Part shown: piece after piece, positions 1 to 8,529 of the stretch
Layout of the letters: each line of letters opens with the position of its first letter
Position numbering within the stretch: the first letter of the stretch is position 1
Origin: Lysobacterales bacterium
GTDB lineage: Bacteria > Pseudomonadota > Gammaproteobacteria > Xanthomonadales > SZUA-5
Direction of reading: 5' to 3'
Length of the DNA stretch: 64,000 bases
NCBI GenBank assembly: GCA_019187485.1
Contig: JABAQR010000030.1
Location: 93,451-157,450 of the forward strand
Position numbers and translations under genes: made by a program
Notes under the pieces: model-generated
The model's database searches: none
The model's input: only the letters and a program-made list of their open reading frames with translations
What the model was told of the DNA's origin: nothing

Positions 1-451
1 CCTGCACAGCGCGCTTGCGATCAACGAGGTCTCGCTGCTGCGCCAGACCAAACAGGCGGCCAAACTGCGCATTACCGTAGATGGCGTGGTGCGTGTCGAG
101 GAACTGATCTGCGATGGCGCACTGCTGGCGACCGCTGCCGGCAGCACCGCCTACAATCTTTCCGCCTACGGTCCGATCTTGCCGCTCGGCTCCGACGTGC
201 TGGCGTTGACCCCGATCAGCCCCTTCCGTCCGCGACGCTGGCGCGGCGCGATCGTGCGCCGTTCGGCGGTGGTCAAGTTCGAGGTGCTCGACCACTACAA
301 GCGCCCGGTCAGCGCCACCGCGGACGCCACCGAAGTTCGCGACGTGGTCGAAGTGGAAGTCGCCGAGTCTCCGAACGACGCGGTCACCGTGCTTTTCGAT
401 CCGGAGCACAGTCTGGAGGAGCGGATCCTGGCGGAGCAGTTCACGATGTGA
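1..451 (+). CDS. nadK: NAD kinase, C-terminal part (cut by left edge)
   Basis: C-terminal portion of ATP-NAD kinase, the cytosolic enzyme that phosphorylates NAD to NADP. The reading frame is open from base 2, so the gene enters from outside the window; the Met at 86 is internal. Family signatures visible are INEVSLLRQ just after the left edge, then [13 protein letters not shown], which corresponds to the conserved substrate-binding segment, and [13 protein letters not shown]. The Xanthomonadaceae-type ending ([10 protein letters not shown]) is typical of this protein. The stop is at 449-451. The N-terminal GGDGT motif lies outside. Family assignment is firm; nothing can be said about the start or promoter. 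Confidence 0.93.
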   Translation, partial: LHSALAINEVSLLRQTKQAAKLRITVDGVVRVEELICDGALLATAAGSTAYNLSAYGPILPLGSDVLALTPISPFRPRRWRGAIVRRSAVVKFEVLDHYKRPVSATADATEVRDVVEVEVAESPNDAVTVLFDPEHSLEERILAEQFTM

Positions 452-530
452 TTCGTTCGGGGCCCGGAGCTCGGCGCAACACGAGCGCTTGGCACCCGGA
501 TTTTCCACTGCTATCCTCTCCGGCTCTCTT

Positions 531-605
531 GGGCGCATAGCTCAGCGGTAGAGCACTACCTTGACATGGTAGGGGTCACAGGTTCGATCCCTGTTGCGCC
601 CACCA
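531..605 (+). tRNA. tRNA-Val (anticodon GAC)
   Basis: A complete cloverleaf can be drawn. The acceptor arm pairs GGGCGCA (531-537) with TGCGCCC (595-601), followed by discriminator A602 and an encoded CCA (603-605). The D arm contains GCTCAGCGGTAGAGC. The anticodon stem CTACC/GGTAG flanks the loop TTGACAT with anticodon GAC at 563-565. The T arm ACAGG-TTCGATC-CCTGT is canonical. Confidence 0.96.
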
Positions 606-1078
606 AGAGAAACAATGAGTTAGACTAGATTCGGCGAGCCTTCGTCCTGTCTGCAAGGCAGAAATACGGCAAAGCGCCCTATCGGTCTGCGGCGCGCGCC
701 GGGTGGGTAGGGATCTGTTGCCGTCGCAGTTCACGTCGGGACAGGCCGCCAGCGATACCTCGTTGGTGTCACGGCGATGGTGCACAAGCGCTGCGGCACG
801 CAGGGACAGTGCCATGCGCTTCCGGACCGATGCCCGCCCCGCAGCATCTGGCGCAGACCCGACCTGTCGCACGGCTTGAAGGCCGAGGAATGCGTTGCCG
901 TCTGCTGGATCTGCGTCGGCAATCGCAGCGCGGCGATGGAGCTCAAGGGTGAGAAGCGCTGCTTCAACCACCGCCGCAGCACCCCGTGCAGCAGCAGCGC
1001 CAGGAAGCAGCTCAGCGCGTGGGCGTGGCGATGGTTTTGGCGTGGAGGCTTGTGCCGGCAACCACGCAGACCCACCAA
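606..1078. other. Intergenic region without a supported gene
   Basis: About 470 bases between the tRNA and the end of ppx. Open frames exist on both strands because of high GC, but none has protein-like composition or a ribosome-binding site, and the longest minus-strand frame runs through the tRNA. It may hold the decayed remains of a gene, but I recognise no family. Confidence 0.5.
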
Positions 1079-2638
1079 TCAGCCAGCCGACACGAACCTG
1101 TTCGCGAGTGGCGCCGCCCCCTCGCGCTCGATCCGCAATCGCAGGCGCAGTCCGAGCGGTTCCAGGAAGTCCTTTTCCTGGCGCAGGTCGGCCCAGGTGA
1201 GCGGCTGCTGGCTGAGCCAGCCGCGTGGGAAGGTCAGGCGCATTTCGCGGCCGGCGACTTCCAGTGCGAGTGGTGGCAATGCTTCTTCCGATCGCGAGCG
1301 GTGCAGCACGGCGGCCAGGCGGAACAGTGCGAGGGTGCGTTTCATGCCTTCGAGTTCACGCGGCGAAATCTCGGCGAAGGTCTGTTCGGGGATGCTGCGG
1401 CGGTGGCCGCGCACCAGCGCTGCGACCGCTTCCTGTTCCTGGCGCGAGAAGCCGGGCAGGTCGGAGTGTTCGATGATGTAGGCGCCGTGCTTGTGGTGCT
1501 GACTGTGCGAGACCGCCAGGCCGATCTCGTGCACCATGGTCGCGTACAGCAGGGTCTCGCGCGCGTCGTCCTCCAGCTTCCAGCCGCCGCGCGCCTGATC
1601 GAAAAGCTTCAGCGCGGTGTGTTGCACGCGCAGGGCCTGGGCGCCGTCCACCGAGTAGCGGCGGGCGAGTGCGCGGATGCTGCGCTCGCGCGGATCCTGC
1701 TGTTGCAGGCGGCCGAGCGAGTCGTACAGCAGACCTTCGCGCATGGCGTAGTCGGAGACCCGCATCGTGTGCAGGTCGAGTGCCTCGAAGCAGGCCCACA
1801 GTGCGGCAAGGCCGCCGAGGAACACCGGCCGGCGATCCTCGGAAAGCCCGGGCAAATGGGCGTGCTGGATGTCGCCGACCTCGATCAAGCGGTCGATCAA
1901 TTCGAGCAGGCCGGCCCGGGCGATCTCGCGTTCGCGCCCTCCGAGCCCGCAGAGGATGTCGGAGATCGCCTTGATCGTGCCGGAACTGCCGATCGTGCGC
2001 TTCCAGCCGCGCGTCTTGTAGGCGGTGACGATCGGTGCGAACTCAATGGGCAGGCGCAGTTGCACCTCTTGCCAGCGCTTGCGCGTGATGCGGCCGTCGG
2101 CGAAGAAACGCTGGGTGGTCGCCACGCAGCCCATCTGCAGGCTCTCGGTCTCCAGCGGCTCGAAGCCCTGGCCGATGATCAGCTCGGTGCTGCCGCCGCC
2201 GACGTCGATGACCAGTTGTCGCTGGCGCGGATCGTTGAGTCCGTGGGCGACGCCGAGGTAGATCAGGCGCGCCTCCTCGCGGCCGGAGACTACTTCGATC
2301 GGTGCGCCGAGCGCGGTCTGGGCGGGCAGCAGGAAGGCGCGCGGGTTGCGCAACTGGCGCACGGTGTTGGTGGCGATCGCACGGATGCGGCCGCGCGCGA
2401 TGCCGCGCAGACGCTGGCCAAAGCGCGCCAGCGAGGCGAGTGCGCGCTCACGGATCTCGGGCGTCAACTGGCCGTCTGCGGTCAGGCCGAGCGCCATCCG
2501 CACCGGATCGCGCAAGCGGTCGATCACCTGCAGGCCGCCGTCGGTGAAGCGCGCCACGATCATGTGGAAACTGTTCGAACCCAGGTCGACCGCGGCCAGC
2601 GGTTCGTGATCGGTCGGTTCCGGTCGCGGATCAATCAC
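1079..2638 (-). CDS. ppx: Exopolyphosphatase, Ppx/GppA family
   Basis: Hydrolyses terminal phosphates from inorganic polyphosphate in the cytosol. The 519-residue product begins close to the phosphate-binding signature VDLGSNSFHMIV, followed by DVGGGSTELIIGQ near residue 150, the two sugar-kinase/Hsp70/actin-fold loops of the family; the C-terminal half has the HD-like helical region (ATMVHEIGLAVSHSQHHKHG). I chose the GTG at 2638-2636 because it precedes the first conserved residues by only a few codons and has GGGTGAG upstream; the frame is open further back only inside ppk. It starts 4 bases after the ppk stop, so the two are one operon: ppk makes the polymer, ppx degrades it. Length matches E. 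coli Ppx. Confidence 0.93.
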   Translation of the reverse strand: MIDPRPEPTDHEPLAAVDLGSNSFHMIVARFTDGGLQVIDRLRDPVRMALGLTADGQLTPEIRERALASLARFGQRLRGIARGRIRAIATNTVRQLRNPRAFLLPAQTALGAPIEVVSGREEARLIYLGVAHGLNDPRQRQLVIDVGGGSTELIIGQGFEPLETESLQMGCVATTQRFFADGRITRKRWQEVQLRLPIEFAPIVTAYKTRGWKRTIGSSGTIKAISDILCGLGGREREIARAGLLELIDRLIEVGDIQHAHLPGLSEDRRPVFLGGLAALWACFEALDLHTMRVSDYAMREGLLYDSLGRLQQQDPRERSIRALARRYSVDGAQALRVQHTALKLFDQARGGWKLEDDARETLLYATMVHEIGLAVSHSQHHKHGAYIIEHSDLPGFSRQEQEAVAALVRGHRRSIPEQTFAEISPRELEGMKRTLALFRLAAVLHRSRSEEALPPLALEVAGREMRLTFPRGWLSQQPLTWADLRQEKDFLEPLGLRLRLRIEREGAAPLANRFVSAG

Positions 2639-2642
2639 GCTC

Positions 2643-4712
2643 TCACCCGCAGATGCGCGCGAGCAGCGAGGCCTGGGCCGAGTGCGGCATGTCCTCGCCG
2701 GTGGCCACCCGCGTGTAGCGGCCGTCCGCCTCCAGATTCCAGGTCTGGGTGTTGTCGGCCAGGTAGTTCTCGAGGGTCTCGTTGAACACCCGCTGGCGCA
2801 GCGTCGGATCGAGGATGGGAAAGCAGGTCTCGACGCGGTGCAGCAGGTTGCGTTCCATCCAGTCGGCGCTGGAGGCATACAGTTCCTCGTCGCCGCCGTT
2901 GCGGAAGTAGCAGACGCGGCTGTGCTCCAGGAAGCGCCCGACCAACGAGAGCACGCGGATGTGCTCGCTGACGCCGGGTACGCCGGGCCGCAGCACGCAG
3001 ATGCCGCGCACGAAGAGCACGATCTCGACGCCTGCCTGCGAGGCGCGGTAGAGGGCTTCGATGACCTCCGGTTCGCTGAGCGCGTTCATGCGCGCGAGGA
3101 TCTTGCCGGCGCGGCCTTCGCGCGCGTGCTGCGCTTCGCGGTCGATTTTCGCGATCAATTCCGGGTGCAGCGTGAAGGGCGAATGCAGCAGGCGTTTGAG
3201 CTTCATCGCCTGCGACAGCCCCGAGAGCTGCTGGAACAGCTTGTGCACGTCCTCGCCGATCTCGCGGTCGGCGGTGAGCAGGCCGATGTCGGTGTAGATG
3301 GTCGCCGTGGTCTGATGGTAGTTGCCGGTACCGAGGTGCACGTAGCGGCGCGGCTTGCCGTGCTCGCGGCGCACGATCAGCAACATCTTCGCGTGGGTCT
3401 TGTAGCCGACCACGCCGTAGACCACCTGCACGCCGGCTTCCTGGAGGCGGTTGGCGAGGTCGATGTTGGCTTCCTCGTCGAAGCGCGCGCGCAACTCGAC
3501 GACCACGGTGACGTCCTTGCCGGCGCGTGCGGCTTCGATCAGGTAGTCAACCAGCACCGAGCGTCGGCCGGTGCGGTACAGGGTTTGCTTGATCGCGAGC
3601 ACGTCCGGATCGGACGCGGCCTGTTTGAGCAGATCCACCACGGTCGAGAAGCTGTCGTATGGGTGGTGCAGCAGCACGTCGCGCTCGCGCACCAGGTCGA
3701 ACGCGTTCGCTCCAACCTTCGGCGCCTGCACGCGCGGCTGGAGAGGGCGGTACTTCAGGTCCGGGCGGTCGACCATGTCGTAGACGGCACCGACCCGGTT
3801 CAGGTTGACCGGGCCGTTGACGCGGTACATGTCGTCTTCGGTCAGCTCGAAGTGTTCCAGCAGGAAACGCCCGAGCGAACGCGGGCAGGTGTCGTGGATC
3901 TCCAGCCGCACCGCACGCGCGAAACCGCGGTCGAGCAGTTCGTCCTTGAGCGCGTGCGCGAGATTCTCGACGTCGAACTCGTCCACCCAGAGTTCGGAGT
4001 TGCGGGTCACGCGGAAGGGATAGACACCCTTGACCTTGAGACCTGGGAAGAGATCGTCGACGAAGTCTTGCAGGATCGCCGAGAGCAACACCACATCGTG
4101 CTCGGAGCCTGCGACTTCCTTCGGCAGGCGCACGATGCGCGGCAGCGAGCGTGGCGCGCGTACCAGCGCGAGGTCGGCCTCGCGGCCGAAGGCATCCTTG
4201 CCCTTGAGCGCCACCGCGACGTTGAGGCTCTTGTTGAGGATGCGCGGGAAGGGGTGCGCGGGATCCAGTCCGAGCGGGCTCAGCACCGGCATCAATTCGT
4301 CGTGAAAGTAGCTGTGCAGCCAGCGTCGCTGGCGGGCGTTCCAGTCGTCGCGCGAGAGGAAGCGCACGCCAGCCTGGGCCAGCTCCGGCTTCAGTTGCTG
4401 GTTCCAGGTCTGGTACTGCTCGCGCACCAGACCCAGCGCCTCCTCGCGGATCGCCGCCAGCACCTCGTTCGGACTGCGACCATCGGGCCAGGGCTTGCTG
4501 CCGGTGAAGTTCAGCTGGTGACGAATGGTGGCGACGCGCACCTCGAAGAACTCGTCGAGGTTGGTGCAGGAGATGCACAGGAAGCGCAGCCGTTCCAGCA
4601 GTGGCACACGCTCGTCCTGCGCCTGCGCGAGCACGCGCCGGTGGAAGGCGAGCAGGCTGGTCTCGCGGTTCAGGAACAACTGCGGGTCGCGGGCGGCGAG
4701 GGCGGGAGGCAT
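2643..4712 (-). CDS. ppk: Polyphosphate kinase 1
   Basis: Reversibly polymerises the gamma phosphate of ATP into inorganic polyphosphate. The 689-residue protein has the PPK1 domain order: N-terminal helical domain (NRETSLLAFHRRVLAQA; LRFLCISCTNLDEFFEVRV), head domain, then two phospholipase-D-like catalytic domains. The expected catalytic/autophosphorylated histidine sits in VGYKTHAKM and the second conserved histidine in YVHLGTGNYHQTTA. DPDVLAIKQTLYRTG is also a PPK1 hallmark. First gene of a ppk-ppx operon reading left; 168 bases of intergenic sequence separate it from the upstream bepA-like gene, and that space must contain the promoter, though I see no strong sigma-70 boxes. Confidence 0.96.
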   Translation of the reverse strand: MPPALAARDPQLFLNRETSLLAFHRRVLAQAQDERVPLLERLRFLCISCTNLDEFFEVRVATIRHQLNFTGSKPWPDGRSPNEVLAAIREEALGLVREQYQTWNQQLKPELAQAGVRFLSRDDWNARQRRWLHSYFHDELMPVLSPLGLDPAHPFPRILNKSLNVAVALKGKDAFGREADLALVRAPRSLPRIVRLPKEVAGSEHDVVLLSAILQDFVDDLFPGLKVKGVYPFRVTRNSELWVDEFDVENLAHALKDELLDRGFARAVRLEIHDTCPRSLGRFLLEHFELTEDDMYRVNGPVNLNRVGAVYDMVDRPDLKYRPLQPRVQAPKVGANAFDLVRERDVLLHHPYDSFSTVVDLLKQAASDPDVLAIKQTLYRTGRRSVLVDYLIEAARAGKDVTVVVELRARFDEEANIDLANRLQEAGVQVVYGVVGYKTHAKMLLIVRREHGKPRRYVHLGTGNYHQTTATIYTDIGLLTADREIGEDVHKLFQQLSGLSQAMKLKRLLHSPFTLHPELIAKIDREAQHAREGRAGKILARMNALSEPEVIEALYRASQAGVEIVLFVRGICVLRPGVPGVSEHIRVLSLVGRFLEHSRVCYFRNGGDEELYASSADWMERNLLHRVETCFPILDPTLRQRVFNETLENYLADNTQTWNLEADGRYTRVATGEDMPHSAQASLLARICG

Positions 4713-4880
4713 GCGTGCGAAGTTAGCAGAATCCGGAGGTCTGGCTACTTGTCGCCCGGGGGCCGCGATCGGGTGCGGATGCTGGAACTTGTATCGACGC
4801 GTTTGCGCATCGAAGGTCGTGCGCCGGGAATCCCCGGCATCGTGTCCGGCGCAGCATCTCTCGCACGGGGTCTCCCCGGG

Positions 4881-6374
4881 CTACCCCCGCTCGCGCTCTT
4901 CCGCCCGTCGGCGCTCGCGGAGCACGATCGGCTGCCATTCGGCGACCTGGGCGTCGATGCGGGCGCGGTCATAGTAATCGAGGTCGTCGCGCGCAGCGGT
5001 CTGCTCGAGCTGGCGCAGGGCGTCCTCGAACTTGCCGCGCAGGAAATAAGACTGGGCGTAGGCTTCGGCGGCGCGTACCGGCTGGCCCGCGAGTTCGTTG
5101 GCGCGCGCGTACAGTTCCTGCAGCGCGGGATCGTCGCCATGCAGGCTCATCAGCGGACGCAGGACCTCGGCGGCGCGGCGACCGGCTTCCTGGCCGTCGC
5201 GTTCGATCTGCGAACGCGCGTAGGCGATGCTGATCACGCGGTGTCCCGGCCGCGCTTCGAGCAGGCGCTGGTAGCGTGCGTTGGCAGCATCGAAATCGCG
5301 CGCGCCGCGCTCGCTCTCGGCGAGCGCCAGTTGGTAGCTCAACCGTTGCGGATCCTTCGCCGCCAGCTTCTCCAGCGCTGCGTGCGCCTCCGCCGCTTCG
5401 CCGAGACGGCTCTGGGCGAGCGCGAGGCCATAGGCCAGCGCGCGCGGGTCGATCTCGCTGGCGCGTTTCGCATCCTGGTAGAAGCGCACCAGTGCCGGCA
5501 GATCGTCGGTACTGAGGACGCGCAGGCGTTCGCGCATCAGCATGAACTCCAGACTGGTCAGTTGCGTGCCGGCGCGCAGCTTGTCGGCGCGCGCCTTGGC
5601 TTCGGCGACGCGGGTGGCGGTGACCGGGTGGGTCTGCAGATACTCCGGGGGCTTTTCGCCCTGGGTGCGGTGCAGTGCGCCGATGCGGGCGAAGAAATCG
5701 CCCATGCCGATCGGATCGAAGCCGGCCTTGGCCAGGGTCTGGATGCCGACCCGGTCGGCCTCGTGCTCATTCGCGCGGGTGAAGTTGATCTGCCGTTGTT
5801 GCAGAAGGGCCATGCCGCCGGCGAGCGCCGCCTGGGCACCGTCGCCCTGGCCCTGGGTGGCGATCGCCAGGGCAACGGTACCGAGCAGGATCGGCAGCAG
5901 ATCCTCCATCGAACTTTCCATGCGCCGCGTGATGTGGCGCTGGGTCACGTGCGCGATCTCGTGCGCGAGCACACCCGCGAGTTCGCTCTCGGTCTCGGCA
6001 TGCAGCATCAGTTGCGAGAAGGTGACGACCAGCCCGCCCGGCGAGGCGAAGGCATTGACCACCGGCACGTCGATCAACTCGAAATGGAAGTGGATCTCGC
6101 TGCGTCCGCTGCTCTGCACCAGCCGGTAGGCGAGGGTTTCCAGGTACTCGACCAGTTCCGGATCGGTGATGCTGAGGTCGTAATTGCGCAACTGCCGCAG
6201 CAGGCCTTCGGAATACTCGCGTTCCTTTTCCACCGATAGCATGCGTGCGGAGGAATCGCCGAGATCGGGCAGATCGTCGGCGATGCTGTTCGCAGCCGCG
6301 AGGGTCAGGCCGGCAGCGACGAGGCCACCAACGCACCATCGGCCGGCGAGTATGATCCTCGGCCAGACCGTCAC
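4881..6374 (-). CDS. bepA: BepA-like periplasmic M48 metalloprotease with TPR repeats
   Basis: Envelope zinc metalloprotease/chaperone of the BepA (YfgC) family, which in E. coli acts on the outer-membrane assembly machinery and LptD. The protein has an N-terminal signal segment (ILAGRWCVGGLVAAGLTLA), the M48 catalytic motif HEIAH in VLAHEIAHVTQRH, the downstream zinc ligand in ANEHEADRVG, and a C-terminal half of TPR-like helices (LEKLAAKDPQRLSYQLALAE; YAQSYFLRGKFEDALRQL). The frame is open to 6677, but that stretch includes a dispersed repeat and a divergent gene start, so I place the start at the GTG at 6374, giving 497 residues, close to E. coli BepA. Start uncertain by several codons. 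Confidence 0.88.
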   Translation of the reverse strand: MTVWPRIILAGRWCVGGLVAAGLTLAAANSIADDLPDLGDSSARMLSVEKEREYSEGLLRQLRNYDLSITDPELVEYLETLAYRLVQSSGRSEIHFHFELIDVPVVNAFASPGGLVVTFSQLMLHAETESELAGVLAHEIAHVTQRHITRRMESSMEDLLPILLGTVALAIATQGQGDGAQAALAGGMALLQQRQINFTRANEHEADRVGIQTLAKAGFDPIGMGDFFARIGALHRTQGEKPPEYLQTHPVTATRVAEAKARADKLRAGTQLTSLEFMLMRERLRVLSTDDLPALVRFYQDAKRASEIDPRALAYGLALAQSRLGEAAEAHAALEKLAAKDPQRLSYQLALAESERGARDFDAANARYQRLLEARPGHRVISIAYARSQIERDGQEAGRRAAEVLRPLMSLHGDDPALQELYARANELAGQPVRAAEAYAQSYFLRGKFEDALRQLEQTAARDDLDYYDRARIDAQVAEWQPIVLRERRRAEERERG

Positions 6375-6420
6375 CGGCGAGTCCCGTACGACGGGGGCAG
6401 CGACCACCGAGGGTCGATCC

Positions 6421-6537
6421 GCAATTCGAGTGCGCAAGCGATCGATTCGGCGCAGCCACTGCCGGACCCGTTCCGGGATCGGGGCAGACAGACGCGTCCG
6501 CGAGGGATCGGTCCAGACCCGATCGGTTTTTTCCTGA
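6421..6537. repeat. Dispersed intergenic repeat, copy 1
   Basis: About 115 bases upstream of the bepA-like gene that align along their length with 13396-13508. Shared blocks include CGAGTGCGCAAGCG at the left and CCAGACC followed within a few bases by GGTTT and TTCCTGA at the right. Both copies translate to similar arginine-rich peptides on the minus strand, with shared stretches such as DPSRTR / SPSRTR and RLRTR, but no start or RBS is associated. Confidence 0.6.
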
Positions 6538-6554
6538 GCATGGAGGTCTTGCGC

Positions 6555-6893
6555 ATGCGTGTGTCCGTGATGGTGCTGGGCGACCCGGCGCACTCCAGCG
6601 CGCCGCGGCTGGCCCTGCGGGCGCTCGAAATGGCGCGGCTCGCCGGCTGCGTCCCCGATACCGCGTTCTTGTACCACAGCGGCGCTTATGCGGCTCTGAA
6701 TCTGGTGGATGCGGCACGCTGGCGCGCGCTCGCCGACGCCGGCCTGCGCTGCCTGGTCTGTCGCAGCGCCTGGGAAGAACGCGCTCCCGCCGGCAGCGTC
6801 CCCGCCGCGCCCTTCGTTGCCGCCAGCCTGGTCGACTGGCTGCAGGCAAGCGAACGCAGCGGGCGCGTGCTGCGTTTCGGAGCCAGCGGCTGA
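6555..6893 (+). CDS. tusD: TusD/DsrE-like sulfur-relay protein
   Basis: Cytosolic sulfur-carrier subunit of a TusBCD (DsrEFH) complex, which passes persulfide sulfur toward tRNA 2-thiouridine synthesis. The 112-residue protein starts with the DsrE-fold beta strand MRVSVMVLGDPAHSSAPRLA, and the conserved sulfur-accepting cysteine lies in LRCLVCRSAW. An earlier ATG at 6540 is in frame, but GGAGG at 6542-6546 sits 8 bases before the ATG at 6555 and fixes that start. It is the first gene of a tightly overlapping run with tusC, tusB and tusE, which is the main support for the assignment because the family is divergent. Confidence 0.82.
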   Translation: MRVSVMVLGDPAHSSAPRLALRALEMARLAGCVPDTAFLYHSGAYAALNLVDAARWRALADAGLRCLVCRSAWEERAPAGSVPAAPFVAASLVDWLQASERSGRVLRFGASG

Positions 6894-7201
6894 TGTTGCG
6901 TTTGTTGTTCACCAGCAGCGGCGGCTGGCGCGCCGGCTTCGACCTCGTCCAGGCGGCGGCCGCGCTCGACCTGCCGCTGGAGATCGGATTTGCCGGCGAT
7001 GGTCTGCGTCTGATCCTCGTCGCCGATGGCGGCCAGTGCCCGGCCAGCTTCGGTGCCTTCGCCAGCCTGGAACTGCTTGGAGTCGACCGGGCACGGGTGC
7101 CCGCGCCGGCCCCTGCGCAGTCCGCAGCCTTGCCCTTGCAAGCGCTGGCGCCGGCCGAATGGCGCGACTGGCTGCGCTCGCGAGCCTTGCAGACGTGGTG
7201 A
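6893..7201 (+). CDS. tusC: TusC/DsrF-like sulfur-relay protein
   Basis: Second subunit of the TusBCD-type heterohexamer. The start codon overlaps the tusD stop (TGATG), which indicates translational coupling. The N-terminus MLRLLFTSSGGWRAGFDLVQ and the central strand-loop LEIGFAGDGLRLIL match the DsrE-fold of TusC/DsrF proteins. 102 residues is slightly short for the family. As in other TusC proteins no catalytic cysteine is required; one cysteine (GGQCPASF) is present. Assignment rests on gene order plus fold-level features. Confidence 0.78.
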   Translation: MLRLLFTSSGGWRAGFDLVQAAAALDLPLEIGFAGDGLRLILVADGGQCPASFGAFASLELLGVDRARVPAPAPAQSAALPLQALAPAEWRDWLRSRALQTW

Positions 7202-7479
7202 GCGGCGTCCTCCATCACATCGGCTACGGAGCAGCCGACCGCCGCTGGACGCTGCTTGCCGGCGCGCTGGCTGCGGGCGACGTGGTGGTGCTGCTCGATC
7301 ATGCGGCGCGCGATGCGCCGGCCTGCGCGCAGCGGATCGCGACCTTGGTGCCGGGTGTGCGCTGCTGCCTGCCGGCGGTCGAGTACGGACTGTGCTCGTC
7401 GACGGAGATCGAGATCATCTCCGATGCCCACTGGTGGCGTCTGATTGCGAGCCACGAGGTGCTGCTCGAATGGAGCTGA
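7198..7479 (+). CDS. tusB: TusB/DsrH-like sulfur-relay protein
   Basis: Third subunit of the TusBCD complex, 93 residues, the usual TusB length. It begins at GTG 7198, overlapping the tusC stop by four bases (GTGA). The N-terminus SGVLHHIGYG is the DsrH-type first strand, and VVVLLDHAARDA resembles the second strand and following helix. The C-terminus EIEIISDAHWWRLIASHE resembles TusB endings where a tryptophan and a C-terminal helix are conserved. GTG at 7195 is an equally placed alternative. The ATG of tusE lies inside its last codons. Confidence 0.78.
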   Translation: MSGVLHHIGYGAADRRWTLLAGALAAGDVVVLLDHAARDAPACAQRIATLVPGVRCCLPAVEYGLCSSTEIEIISDAHWWRLIASHEVLLEWS

Positions 7480-7787
7480 CGCCCGCGCGCGATGCGCATG
7501 GCCATCTGTGCGACGCTGCCTGCTGGGATCGCCGATTCGCCGAGTGCGTTGCCGCCGAGGAAGGGCTGACGCTGACGCCCGCACACTGGCAGGTGATCGA
7601 CTTCCTGCGCGAGTATCACGCGCGCTACGGCCAGAGCCCGCCGATGCGCGTGCTGGTCAAGGTGATCGCACCCCTGCTCGGTGAATCGCAGGCCAGTAGT
7701 CGCCGACTGTATCAGTTGTTTCCCGAAGGCCCGGCGCGCCAGGCTTGCAAGATCGCCGGACTGCCCCGACCTGTGGGGTGTATTTGA
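7470..7787 (+). CDS. tusE: TusE/DsrC sulfur-transfer protein
   Basis: Sulfur acceptor that receives persulfide from TusBCD and hands it on to MnmA (TusE) or acts in sulfite reduction (DsrC). The 105-residue product has the family features: DRRFAECVAAEEGLTLTPAHW, VIDFLREYHARYGQSPPMRVL, LYQLFPEG, and the C-terminal arm ACKIAGLPRPVGCI, which carries both the upstream cysteine and the invariant penultimate cysteine. Start ATG at 7470 overlaps the end of tusB. The window shows no dsrAB or other dissimilatory sulfur genes, so the tRNA-modification role (TusE) is the simpler reading. Confidence 0.92.
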   Translation: MELTPARDAHGHLCDAACWDRRFAECVAAEEGLTLTPAHWQVIDFLREYHARYGQSPPMRVLVKVIAPLLGESQASSRRLYQLFPEGPARQACKIAGLPRPVGCI

Positions 7788-7853
7788 TGCGGGTTGCCGG
7801 CGAGCGTCGCCGACCGCCGCAGGGTTCCACGCCACCAATCAGCAATCAACGCC

Positions 7854-8120
7854 ATGGCCACCATTCAGATTTACACCAGCGCCCACTGCGGCTACTGCGC
7901 CGCTGCCAAGGATCTGCTCGCAAGGCGCGGGCACGCGGAAGTCGAAGAGATCCGCATCGACCTCGATCCGGCGCGACGCGACGAGATGATCGCGCGTACG
8001 CAGCGGCGGACCGTGCCGCAGATCTACATCAACGGCCAGCACGTGGGAGGGTACGACGATCTCGCTGCGCTGGACCGGGCGGGTAAGCTGCTGCCGCTGC
8101 TTGTGGGCCCACAGTCGTGA
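7854..8120 (+). CDS. grxC: Glutaredoxin, GrxC-like
   Basis: Small dithiol glutaredoxin of 88 residues that reduces protein or glutathione mixed disulfides. The active site is HCGYC (residues 11-15 of the protein), followed by the cis-Pro segment RTVPQIYINGQHVGGYDD that binds glutathione, the classical GrxC arrangement. The ATG at 7854 is chosen over upstream in-frame codons because the thioredoxin-fold first strand ATIQIYTS starts immediately after it. The next gene starts inside its stop codon. Proximity to the tus genes suggests a shared thiol-chemistry transcription unit, though a 66-base gap follows tusE. Confidence 0.92.
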   Translation: MATIQIYTSAHCGYCAAAKDLLARRGHAEVEEIRIDLDPARRDEMIARTQRRTVPQIYINGQHVGGYDDLAALDRAGKLLPLLVGPQS

Positions 8121-8485
8121 GCGATCGTGTGCAGCAGTTCGTGTCCTACCGCCAGCGCATGAATGAGCGCATCAACGGGATCGACAACCAGTTGGCCAGG
8201 CGTTTCTTCGCGCTTGATCGCCAGTGCTACGCCGACGGCCACCTAGACCTGCGCACCAAGGAGCTGCTGGGTCTGGTCGCTTCGCTGGTGCTGCGCTGCG
8301 ACGACTGCGTCAGCTACCACCTTGCGCAGTGCCGCAAGGCCGGTTGGTCCTTCGACCAGATCTTCGAGGCGATGACTGTGGGTCTGGTGGTCGGAGGCTC
8401 GATCGTGATTCCGCACCTGAGGCGCGCGGTCGATTTTCTCGACCAGCTGACCGCATCGGAAGACGAGGACACGGCGTCTACTTGA
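8117..8485 (+). CDS. Carboxymuconolactone decarboxylase/AhpD-like protein
   Basis: Member of the CMD/AhpD alkylhydroperoxidase superfamily, 122 residues. The diagnostic segment LVASLVLRCDDCVSYHLAQC contains the redox CxxC (CDDC) and the following histidine; the surrounding all-helical pattern (KELLGL, FEAMTVGLVVGGSIVIPHLRRA) matches. It starts at GTG 8117 overlapping the grxC stop (GTGA), so it is translationally coupled to glutaredoxin, and a role in peroxide or thiol redox is more likely than aromatic catabolism. Specific substrate unknown. Confidence 0.85.
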   Translation: MSDRVQQFVSYRQRMNERINGIDNQLARRFFALDRQCYADGHLDLRTKELLGLVASLVLRCDDCVSYHLAQCRKAGWSFDQIFEAMTVGLVVGGSIVIPHLRRAVDFLDQLTASEDEDTAST

Positions 8486-8529
8486 GGCCGGCGCGGTGGG
8501 AAGGCAGACCGCGCCGGTACTCGCTTGCT

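Noticed and set aside
576..1061. Minus-strand open frame of about 160 codons
   Set aside because: It runs through the tRNA-Val gene and has no RBS or recognisable protein features; long frames on both strands are a consequence of high GC.
2682..6239. Plus-strand open frame of nearly 1,200 codons opposite ppk and the bepA-like gene
   Set aside because: Antisense shadow of two well-supported genes; composition (His/Val/Arg-rich) and no start signal.
7470..7787. DsrC of a dissimilatory sulfur-oxidation pathway
   Set aside because: No dsrAB, sox or related genes appear nearby, so TusE of tRNA thiolation is the simpler interpretation.
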